Below, piece after piece: positions 1 to 4,884 of a DNA stretch of 5,545 bases. Under the pieces are notes generated by a model. It saw nothing but the letters and a program-made list of their open reading frames with translations. It ran no database searches and was not told the DNA's origin. The stretch is taken from assembly GCA_030646745.1 (NCBI GenBank), contig JAUSKV010000237.1, forward strand, positions 1 to 5,545. The letters are read 5' to 3'. Source of the stretch: Sulfurimonas sp. (lineage in GTDB: Bacteria; Campylobacterota; Campylobacteria; Campylobacterales; Sulfurimonadaceae). The position numbers and the translations under genes are program-made. Numbering within the stretch: the stretch's first letter is position 1; the number at the start of each line of letters is the position of its first letter.

Positions 1-315
1 AGTGCGACAATAGATAGTAAAAGTGAAATTCCTATCGGTTTTGAGCCAGAGTTAGAGAAAAAGATTAAAAAATTAAAAAAACTGCTCTTCAATAAACTTT
101 ATCAACATAAAAATATAGTTATAAAAATGTTCGCAGGAAAACAGGCTATAAAAGGGTTATATAAAGGGCTTATGCAAGAGGAGAAGATGTTGCCGGAGTT
201 TTATTATAAGCAGTTGCATATTAGGAATAAGCATAGAGTGGTAGCCGACTACATTGCCAATATGAGCGATAGACATGCTATCTCTTTTTACAATGAGATG
301 TACGGGAAGTTGTAG
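1..315 (+). CDS. dgt: dGTPase-type deoxynucleoside triphosphate triphosphohydrolase, C-terminal part (5'-truncated by window edge)
   Basis: The frame is open from base 1 and ends at TAG 313-315, giving the last 104 residues of a protein whose start lies outside the window. The tail reads RVVADYIANMSDRHAISFY followed by a short acidic/aromatic end. This matches the conserved C-terminal helix of Dgt-type dGTPases (family pattern: R-V-x-x-D-Y-I-A-x-M-[ST]-D-R-x-A), preceded by the usual segment with LYKGLMQEEKMLPEFY. Family members hydrolyse dNTPs, typically dGTP, to the deoxynucleoside and triphosphate, using an HD metal site that would lie upstream and cannot be seen. A Lys-rich stretch near window residues 20-31 is typical of the linker before this helix. 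An internal ATG at 127 is not the real start because homologous-looking sequence continues upstream. It is separated by 88 bases from the next gene, so it is probably a separate unit. The family call is fairly secure; the substrate is inferred. Confidence 0.8.
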   Translation, partial: SATIDSKSEIPIGFEPELEKKIKKLKKLLFNKLYQHKNIVIKMFAGKQAIKGLYKGLMQEEKMLPEFYYKQLHIRNKHRVVADYIANMSDRHAISFYNEMYGKL

Positions 316-361
316 TTTAGAATCTTGTGCTCAACCCTAAAGGGTATTATTTAAGTACATT

Positions 362-369
362 TGTAATAT
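362..369 (+). promoter_or_regulatory. Candidate -10 region for the PAS/chemoreceptor operon
   Basis: TG at 362-363 followed by TAATAT at 364-369, in an AT-rich run, lies 34 bases before the ATG at 404. A start near 376 would leave a ~28-base leader carrying the Shine-Dalgarno AAGGGG at 391-396. No convincing -35 hexamer is visible, which is usual for Campylobacterota sigma70 promoters. No sigma54 (GG-N10-GC) or sigma28 pattern was found here. Other AT-rich hexamers nearby could serve equally well. Confidence 0.35.
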
Positions 370-403
370 ATTTTTAAAAAAATTTAAAAAAAGGGGATTT
401 TGT

Positions 404-889
404 ATGCTTAAAGAGATGCAACAAAATGATTTTATTGTTTCAAAAACTGACCTGAAAGGTCGCATAACTTATGTAAATAAGATTTTTATGCAGATGGGCG
501 AATATAAGGAGGAGGAGTTACTTGGTAAACCTCACAGCATAATTCGTCATCCGGACATGCCAAAAGCAGTCTTCAAACTTCTGTGGGAAAGAGTGAGTAA
601 AAAAGAGGAGATATTTGCCTATGTTATCAACAAGACGAAAAATGGTAATGATTACTGGGTATTTGCAAATGTTACCGCTTCATTAGATGAAAAAGGGAAT
701 TTAGTCGGTTACTACTCAGTTAGACGCAAGCCAAGTGCAAAAGCTCTTGAAATTATAAAACCTCTCTATGCAAAAATGCTTGAAGCCGAGAAAAGAGGCA
801 GTGTAGAAGCTTCAACCAAAATTTTAACAGATATACTAACTGAAAAAGGAGTGAGCTACGATGAACTTATCATCTCTATTCAAGAGTAA
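404..889 (+). CDS. Aer/CetB-like single PAS-domain redox/energy-taxis sensor
   Basis: A 161-residue soluble protein that is essentially one PAS domain (about residues 8-108) plus a C-terminal helix (about 112-160). It has no membrane segment or signal peptide. The core closely resembles the FAD-binding PAS of E. coli Aer: GRITYVN (19-25), [15 protein letters not shown] (39-53), [11 protein letters not shown] (80-90), GYYSVRRKP (102-110), then a segment ending in PLYAKM. The RHPD residues (48-51) correspond to Aer residues needed for FAD binding, so a flavin cofactor is likely but inferred. The start is supported by AAGGGG at 391-396, seven bases before the ATG. The 3' end overlaps the downstream chemoreceptor by 29 bases, suggesting co-translation and a functional pair like CetB/CetA of Campylobacter jejuni. 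It probably acts in the cytoplasm, docking on the partner's HAMP-like region. It lacks any HAMP or signalling domain of its own, so it needs a partner. Confidence 0.88.
   Translation: MLKEMQQNDFIVSKTDLKGRITYVNKIFMQMGEYKEEELLGKPHSIIRHPDMPKAVFKLLWERVSKKEEIFAYVINKTKNGNDYWVFANVTASLDEKGNLVGYYSVRRKPSAKALEIIKPLYAKMLEAEKRGSVEASTKILTDILTEKGVSYDELIISIQE
846..851 (+). promoter_or_regulatory. Shine-Dalgarno inside the PAS gene that fixes the chemoreceptor start
   Basis: AAGGAG sits nine bases before the ATG at 861, within the last codons of the PAS gene. It supports a real 29-base gene overlap and re-initiation by ribosomes finishing the PAS gene, as opposed to a later start. Confidence 0.75.
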
Positions 890-2297
890 TCAAACTCTAT
901 TACTTTTTGTTGCACTTGTAGGTGTGGCGATATTTGCTTTGGCAACCGGAGGCTATATTTTAGCTTTAGTTCTGTTTTTTGTTTTACTGTTGTCTGTTTT
1001 TGTTCCAGCGGGTTTTAACTCTGAGTCATCTTCAGAATTACATATTGCAATGCAAAGGGTTTTAAAAAATGCAGCAAATGGTAAGCTAGAAGATCGTGTT
1101 ACTCATATACCGGATGACAACTCTGCTGAATCAGATTTTGCATGGAGTATCAATGATGTTCTCGATCAGCTTGAAGCCTTCATGCGAGACTCTACAACTA
1201 CCATAGAAAATGCTTCTGTCGGTAAAACATACAGAAGAACTTTTCCAGCAGGTCTTCACGGTGTTTTTTATACAACTGCAAAAACGCTTAATGAAGCAAT
1301 TTCCTCTATAGCAACTGGTTATGAAACAAAAATACGAGGGCAACTTTCACATGAGTTAGGCAATTTAGGCGGCGGAGTAAGCCAAGGTCTTACAGTTATT
1401 CAAAAAGATATAAATTTGTGTTCTGAAGATTCTTTTGAAATTGTCGGTGTTGCCAACAAAACCGCAGAAGAGTCATCTAAAAGTTTAGATACAGTTGTGG
1501 AAATAGGTCAAAGACTAGGTGAACTTATAGAGCTGATAGCCTCTTCTCATAGCGGTATAATAAACTTAGAACAACGCTCAGCAGAGATTTCAGAGGTTGT
1601 CGGGCTTATTAAAGATATAGCAGATCAAACAAATCTTCTAGCTCTTAACGCTGCAATTGAAGCCGCACGTGCAGGTGAGCATGGGCGAGGATTTGCTGTC
1701 GTAGCAGATGAGGTCCGTAAACTCGCCGAGAGAACACAAAAAGCAACAACCCAAATAGAAATCACTATCAAAGCATTGCAGCAAGAGACAAATGAGATAA
1801 GAACAAACTCTGACAATATTTCAGAGATTGCAGATACTTCAAACACAGTTATTCAAGCGTTCAAAAATACATTTAATGAGCTTAACTTTCTTGCAAACAG
1901 TGCATCGCATTCAGCTATAAAAGTTCAAAATCGTCTCTTTACAACGCTTGTAAAAGTGGATCATATTGTCTTTAAATCTAAAGCATACTCTGCTATTTTA
2001 GAAGCTGATTCATCTGCTGTTTTTGCAGATCACAAAAATTGTCGCATGGGCAAATGGTACTTGGGCATAGGGCAAGAGAGATTTGGTAAAACAAAAGCTT
2101 TTGAGCAAATGGATGCTCCACATGCCGTAGTCCATAATTCAGTGTTTACTAACTTTGAGTTTGTAAAACATGGCACAACACTGAAGCTTGATAATCCAAA
2201 ACAGATAGTGGCAAATTTTGCTGTAATGGAAAATGCATCGGCTGACCTTTTTATAAAGCTCGATGCTATGATAGACGAGTATGAACAATTAAAATAG
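861..2297 (+). CDS. Methyl-accepting chemotaxis protein, CetA-like membrane hairpin with C-terminal CZB zinc-binding domain
   Basis: A 478-residue chemoreceptor. Residues ~12-50 are a nearly continuous hydrophobic stretch broken around ATGG (28-31), best read as two membrane helices with almost no periplasmic loop. An external ligand domain is therefore absent. Two HAMP-like segments follow: ~60-110, with NGKLEDR and [13 protein letters not shown]; and ~113-150, with [11 protein letters not shown] and TLNEAI. The signalling bundle carries the canonical tip at about 243-290 ([20 protein letters not shown] through [12 protein letters not shown]), which contacts CheA/CheW. Residues ~360-432 form a CZB domain: H368, C394 in NCRMGKWY, and H421 and H425 in PHAVVH are the expected 3-His/1-Cys zinc ligands. 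CZB domains in TlpD-type receptors respond to zinc/oxidants; that role is inferred here. No CheR-tethering pentapeptide is seen at the C-terminus. The 29-base overlap with the PAS gene suggests a split-Aer complex. The start is backed by AAGGAG at 846-851. Confidence 0.93.
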   Translation: MNLSSLFKSNQTLLLFVALVGVAIFALATGGYILALVLFFVLLLSVFVPAGFNSESSSELHIAMQRVLKNAANGKLEDRVTHIPDDNSAESDFAWSINDVLDQLEAFMRDSTTTIENASVGKTYRRTFPAGLHGVFYTTAKTLNEAISSIATGYETKIRGQLSHELGNLGGGVSQGLTVIQKDINLCSEDSFEIVGVANKTAEESSKSLDTVVEIGQRLGELIELIASSHSGIINLEQRSAEISEVVGLIKDIADQTNLLALNAAIEAARAGEHGRGFAVVADEVRKLAERTQKATTQIEITIKALQQETNEIRTNSDNISEIADTSNTVIQAFKNTFNELNFLANSASHSAIKVQNRLFTTLVKVDHIVFKSKAYSAILEADSSAVFADHKNCRMGKWYLGIGQERFGKTKAFEQMDAPHAVVHNSVFTNFEFVKHGTTLKLDNPKQIVANFAVMENASADLFIKLDAMIDEYEQLK

Positions 2298-2318
2298 TTT
2301 CTCAAAGAGTGAACTATT
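2293..2318 (+). repeat. Inverted repeat spanning the chemoreceptor stop codon
   Basis: AATAGTT (2293-2299) pairs with AACTATT (2312-2318), and inside it CTC (2301-2303) pairs with GAG (2307-2309) around an AAA loop, with small bulges. The stop codon TAG 2295-2297 lies in the 5' arm. It could be a 3'-end mRNA stabiliser. The following bases AAGGAAAAC are not a U-tract, so a factor-independent terminator is unlikely. Confidence 0.4.
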
Positions 2319-2328
2319 AAGGAAAACT

Positions 2329-2371
2329 TAAATAAATAGGAATAGATTATCATTAACTTACTATTTATTTA
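2329..2371. promoter_or_regulatory. 11-bp dyad enclosing a Fur-box-like sequence (possible operator)
   Basis: TAAATAAATAG (2329-2339) is the exact reverse complement of CTATTTATTTA (2361-2371). Within and beside the dyad, 2339-2357 matches the classical E. coli Fur box at 13 of 19 positions by hand alignment; its right part, GATTATCATTAAC, matches at 11 of 13. TATAAT follows at 2370-2375 and again at 2379-2384, so a repressor here would overlap a promoter. The background is very AT-rich, and Campylobacterota Fur sites can differ from the E. coli consensus, so chance is a real alternative. Confidence 0.25.
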
Positions 2372-2378
2372 TAATAAA

Positions 2379-2384
2379 TATAAT
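2379..2384 (+). promoter_or_regulatory. TATAAT -10 element in the 2298-2513 gap
   Basis: A consensus TATAAT with a second TATAAT at 2370-2375. It predicts a start near 2391, about 120 bases before the radical SAM gene and in front of the stem-loop at 2459-2491. No good -35 lies at 16-18 bases. Because the radical SAM gene seems to have its own promoter after the stem-loop, this box may serve a separate short transcript. Confidence 0.35.
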
Positions 2385-2390
2385 GTCGCA

Positions 2391-2497
2391 TCTCAAATAT
2401 GTTTTCCCCCTTTCATATAGAGATAAAGATAAACTCCTATAAATTTTCTAGAAACCTTCTCAAGCTCTTAACCCCCTTTATAGAGCTTGAGACTTTT
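2391..2497 (+). ncRNA. Candidate small RNA with C-rich motifs, ending in a terminator-like hairpin
   Basis: The interval runs from the predicted start after TATAAT (2379-2384) to the terminator-like hairpin and short U-run at 2459-2497, about 107 nt, with no credible reading frame. CCCCCTTT occurs twice, at 2406-2413 and in the hairpin loop at 2472-2479. An exposed C/U-rich terminator loop is the targeting device of the Helicobacter RepG small RNA, which binds G-runs in mRNA leaders. Each motif here could form seven pairs with AAAGGGG (390-396), the Shine-Dalgarno of the PAS gene. The simpler alternative is that this is the 3' untranslated tail of the chemoreceptor mRNA. Confidence 0.25.
2459..2497 (+). 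terminator. Stem-loop terminator-like structure before the radical SAM gene
   Basis: CTCAAGCTCT (2459-2468) and AGAGCTTGAG (2482-2491) form a perfect 10-bp stem with a 13-base loop containing CCCCCTTT, followed by AC and TTTT (2494-2497). The U-run is short and the stem only half G+C, so efficiency may be moderate. The opposite strand has no U-run, so it should act on rightward transcripts: the PAS/chemoreceptor operon or a small RNA from the gap. Confidence 0.6.
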
Positions 2498-2498
2498 A

Positions 2499-2507
2499 TG
2501 CTAAAAT
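2499..2507 (+). promoter_or_regulatory. Extended -10 promoter directly in front of the radical SAM gene
   Basis: TG at 2499-2500, one base, then TAAAAT at 2502-2507 gives a complete TGn extended -10. Initiation is expected about seven bases after the hexamer, which falls on the A of the ATG at 2514. No Shine-Dalgarno precedes that ATG, consistent with a leaderless mRNA. Confidence 0.55.
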
Positions 2508-2513
2508 CACACT

Positions 2514-4022
2514 ATGAAAAAAATCATCCTTACCACCTTAAATTCAAGATACACCCATAGCTCCATAGGTCTTAGATATTTGTATGCCAATTTAAAAGAG
2601 TTGCAAGAAGAAGCTGGGATTTTAGAATTCAGCATAAATGATGCTCTTCAAACGGTAGCAGAGACGCTACTTATCCAGATACCGGATATTGTAGGTATTG
2701 GCGTTTATATCTGGAATGCAAAAGAGGTTCAAGAACTTGTTCACATTTTAAAAAAAGTTTCACCATCAACAACAATAATCCTAGGCGGCCCTGAAGTGAG
2801 CCATGAGCCATTTCGTGTCAATTTTGATGAGGCTGATTTTATTATTCAAGGCGAAGGAGATTTGGCTTTTTATGAGCTTTGTAAAAATATTTTGAATCAA
2901 AATCCGCCAAAATCTAAAATCATAAAAAAGAGTACTCCAAACCTCAAAGAAGTCAAACTTCCATACATGTACTACACAGACGATGATATAAAAAACCGCT
3001 ATATTTATGTAGAAATTTCAAGAGGCTGCCCATTCGAATGCCAATTTTGCCTCTCATCCATGGATGAGCGGGTAAGAGCATTTGATTTGAATGCAGTTTT
3101 GGAAGAGTTTGAGCTTTTGTGGCAAAGAGGTGCAAGAAATTTCAAGTTTGTAGATAGAACTTTTAACCTTAACATGAAAACAGCTAACAGAATATTAGAT
3201 TTCTTTTTGGCAAAAGAGCCTCCCTACTTTGCTCACTTCGAGGTGATTCCAGACCATTTCCCAACCTCTATCAAAGAAAAAATTGCAAAGTTTCCTCATG
3301 GAGCTCTACAGCTTGAAATTGGAATTCAAACGCTTAATTTAGAAGTAGCTAATAGTATATCAAGACAACTCAACCTAGAAAAAATCAGAGAGAATATCAG
3401 CTTTTTAGAGCATGAAACAGAGGCTCATATCCATCTTGATTTGATTGTCGGGCTTCCCAATGAGAGCTTAGAGAGTTTTGGCAGAAATCTTGATGAATTA
3501 GTAAACTTGAGCAGTTGCGAAATACAGATAGGGATACTTAAAAAACTCTCTGGAACATTTATAAACCGTCATGATATTGAACATGGCATGGTTTATAGCG
3601 ACATTCCCCCTTATGATATTTTGCAAAACTCTCAGCTCAGTTTTAATGATATTCAGATTATGAAAAGGTTTGCGAGATTTTGGGATTTGACCTATAACAG
3701 CGGAAATTTCAAAAAAAGTGTCAAACTTATCTGGCAAGATGAAAGCGTTTACGAAAACTTTTATGCGTTTGGGATGTGGATATACAAACAGACTGATTCT
3801 ACATGGCAGATCTCTCTTCAAAGGCTTGGTGAACTACTCTTCATATACCTAACACAAATCAAGAAACTCTCACCGGAAATAGTTGCAAACGAAATGCTCG
3901 AAGACATGATGAAGGTCAAAGGCAGAGCAATTCCTAGTTACTTAAAAGCACATGCAAAAGATTTTATATTTATAACAGATGCAAAAGAGGGAACTGCAGG
4001 TTTTAACAAAAGACAAATCTAA
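2514..4022 (+). CDS. Cobalamin-binding-type (B12-binding) radical SAM protein, DUF4080 family
   Basis: A 502-residue protein. Residues ~2-128 have the Rossmann-like B12-binding fold: an N-terminal strand with LTTLNSRYTHSSIGLRYL, then VGIGVYIWN, IILGGPEVS (88-96) and IIQGEGDLAF. The radical SAM core begins near 164 with the 4Fe-4S motif C172-x3-C176-x2-C179, inside EISRGCPFECQFCLSS. Later conserved segments are VDRTFNLN, FAHFEVIPDHFP, LQLEIGIQTLN and HLDLIVGLPNESLESF. The final ~130 residues form the C-terminal extension typical of DUF4080 proteins. No DxHxxG cobalamin lower-ligand motif is seen in the N-terminal domain, as is common in this superfamily, so cobalamin binding is inferred from fold. 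The substrate is unknown; methylation or another radical reaction on a cell component is possible. The start fits the family N-terminus, although there is no Shine-Dalgarno. Its flanks (stem-loop upstream, repeats downstream) suggest it is transcribed alone. Confidence 0.9.
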   Translation: MKKIILTTLNSRYTHSSIGLRYLYANLKELQEEAGILEFSINDALQTVAETLLIQIPDIVGIGVYIWNAKEVQELVHILKKVSPSTTIILGGPEVSHEPFRVNFDEADFIIQGEGDLAFYELCKNILNQNPPKSKIIKKSTPNLKEVKLPYMYYTDDDIKNRYIYVEISRGCPFECQFCLSSMDERVRAFDLNAVLEEFELLWQRGARNFKFVDRTFNLNMKTANRILDFFLAKEPPYFAHFEVIPDHFPTSIKEKIAKFPHGALQLEIGIQTLNLEVANSISRQLNLEKIRENISFLEHETEAHIHLDLIVGLPNESLESFGRNLDELVNLSSCEIQIGILKKLSGTFINRHDIEHGMVYSDIPPYDILQNSQLSFNDIQIMKRFARFWDLTYNSGNFKKSVKLIWQDESVYENFYAFGMWIYKQTDSTWQISLQRLGELLFIYLTQIKKLSPEIVANEMLEDMMKVKGRAIPSYLKAHAKDFIFITDAKEGTAGFNKRQI

Positions 4023-4023
4023 T

Positions 4024-4124
4024 TAATGTTACACATCTAAACGAACGCGTCCGTTTAGATGGCAGGGACAAATGTCCCTACAACCCCCTAAAGCTACAAA
4101 AAAACAGAGTTTTTTTGAGAATAA
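4024..4124. repeat. Tandem palindromic repeat, copy 1 (101 bp)
   Basis: The first of two direct repeats between the radical SAM gene and lapG. It begins TAATGTTACAC and ends TTTTTTTGAGAATAA. It contains three nested dyads: CATCTAAACG-N8-CGTTTAGATG at 4034-4061, with ACGCGT at its centre; AGGGACA-AA-TGTCCCT at 4064-4079; and AAAAAAAC-AGA-GTTTTTTT at 4098-4116. Copy 1 and copy 2 differ by about 15 substitutions and one indel by hand alignment (~85% identical). It resembles a REP/MITE-like intergenic element. The structure could also act as a weak transcript end for the radical SAM gene, whose stop is at 4020-4022. Confidence 0.85.
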
Positions 4125-4226
4125 TAATGTTACACATCTAAACAGACATATTCGTTTAGATGGCAGGGACAAATTGTCCAGGCTACCCTCTAAAGCTACA
4201 AAAAAGCTCTGTTTTTTTGAGAATAA
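4125..4226. repeat. Tandem palindromic repeat, copy 2 (102 bp)
   Basis: The second copy directly abuts copy 1. CATCTAAAC (4135-4143) and GTTTAGATG (4154-4162) keep the first dyad, but its centre differs from copy 1 at six positions, all transitions. The second dyad is GGACAA-A-TTGTCC (4167-4179): an extra T extends the stem inward while the outer pairs are lost. In the third, the A-run and T-run arms remain but the loop is CTCTG (4207-4211) instead of CAGAG. The first six bases of a further unit, TAATGT, follow at 4227-4232 and run into the lapG promoter. Confidence 0.85.
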
Positions 4227-4229
4227 TAA

Positions 4230-4237
4230 TGTATAAT
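4230..4237 (+). promoter_or_regulatory. -10 promoter directly in front of lapG
   Basis: TATAAT at 4232-4237 is a perfect -10 box, with TG at 4230-4231 immediately upstream and a T-run at 4212-4218 in place of a -35. Initiation six or seven bases downstream falls at 4243-4244, on the ATG itself. No Shine-Dalgarno precedes the ATG, so the lapG-lapD message is predicted to be leaderless or nearly so. Confidence 0.6.
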
Positions 4238-4242
4238 CAGAA

Positions 4243-4884
4243 ATGATTTTTTTGAAAATACTGTTATTCATTTTGTTAACACTGGATATCGCACATGCAG
4301 GGCAGCCTTATGTAGATGCAGCCTTGATTGCACAAGTCGGACAAAAGTATGATGAGTTTGCAAAAAAAAGATTTGTATATCTACAGCAAAGTTTGGATGC
4401 TCTCGTCGGAAAAACTGATGCAGAGAAGTTAGAAGAGATAAATACCTTCTACAATGAAGTCAAATATGCAGCTGACATGAAGGTGTATGGCGTAAGCGAT
4501 TATTGGGCTACTCCTTCGGAATTTTTGGCTAAAGATATGGGCGATTGTGAAGATTATGTAATAGCCAAATACTTTGCTCTGGTTTATCTCGGAATTGATT
4601 CTAAAAAACTGTTTTTTACCTATGTCCGCTCCACACAGTTCAAAGAGGCACACATGGTTTTAACATACTTTGCAACTGCCAGAAGCGAGCCTCTTGTTAT
4701 GGATAATAACAACCACAGGGTTCTTCCCGCCTCAAAAAGAACAGACCTTACCCCTATTTATAACTTTAGCGGAACCTCTCTTTACAAGGCTTCAGGAAAT
4801 GATGCCGGAGAAAAGATAGAAAATGAAAAAATCCACAAAAACTGGGATGAACTCAACCTCAACATACAAAGGAAAAAAATATGA
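4243..4884 (+). CDS. lapG: LapG-like periplasmic transglutaminase-like cysteine protease (BTLCP family)
   Basis: A 213-residue secreted protein. Residues 1-19 form a signal peptide: a hydrophobic core (LKILLFILLTL), then a likely cleavage after AHA, leaving a mature start at G20. The body is a bacterial transglutaminase-like cysteine proteinase with C102 in MGDCEDYVIAKY, H137 in EAHMVLTYF and D154 in LVMDNNNHRVLP as the catalytic triad. D101 and E103 flank the cysteine as in Pseudomonas LapG, where the equivalent pair binds the required Ca2+. LapG enzymes cut the N-terminal region of giant LapA-type adhesins, releasing cells from biofilm. The specific adhesin target is inferred to exist outside this window. 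In this frame a stop lies just upstream (4234-4236), so ATG 4243 is the first possible start, and it preserves the signal peptide. The gene ends in an ATGA overlap with the LapD-like receptor, which supports the assignment strongly. Confidence 0.9.
   Translation: MIFLKILLFILLTLDIAHAGQPYVDAALIAQVGQKYDEFAKKRFVYLQQSLDALVGKTDAEKLEEINTFYNEVKYAADMKVYGVSDYWATPSEFLAKDMGDCEDYVIAKYFALVYLGIDSKKLFFTYVRSTQFKEAHMVLTYFATARSEPLVMDNNNHRVLPASKRTDLTPIYNFSGTSLYKASGNDAGEKIENEKIHKNWDELNLNIQRKKI

Noticed and set aside
127..315. A separate small gene starting at ATG 127
   Set aside because: The same frame is open and dGTPase-like from base 1 onwards, so this ATG is an internal methionine of the truncated gene.
334..345. 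ACCCT-AA-AGGGT mini-hairpin after the dGTPase gene as a terminator
   Set aside because: The stem is only 4-5 bp with a very tight loop, and is followed by ATTATTT and not a true U-run. It is too weak to call.
2030..2353. 107-residue minus-strand frame antisense to the chemoreceptor 3' end
   Set aside because: It lies opposite the strongly supported CZB domain, is low in recognisable motifs and has no plausible ribosome site. It is an antisense shadow.
2487..2507. TTGAGA at 2487-2492 as a -35 box for the TAAAAT -10 box
   Set aside because: The spacer is only 9 bases, too short for a sigma70 promoter, and the bases are part of the hairpin stem.
3498..3821. 107-residue minus-strand frame inside the radical SAM gene
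   Set aside because: It is antisense to a conserved coding region and shows no domain features.
4098..4116. A7C-AGA-GT7 hairpin as a strong factor-independent terminator of the radical SAM gene
   Set aside because: The stem is almost wholly A-U and its T-run is itself the 3' arm, so a stable GC stem followed by a free U-tract is missing. Kept only as part of the repeat.
4024..4226. CRISPR array
   Set aside because: Only two adjoining ~101-bp units with no unique spacers between them. The spacing and structure do not fit CRISPR.
4029..4271. 80-residue minus-strand reading frame with an internally repeated peptide across the tandem repeats
   Set aside because: The peptide repeat is just the translation of the two DNA repeat copies. 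The indel between copies breaks the shared frame, and the DNA is dominated by palindromes. No ribosome site or known protein similarity is apparent.
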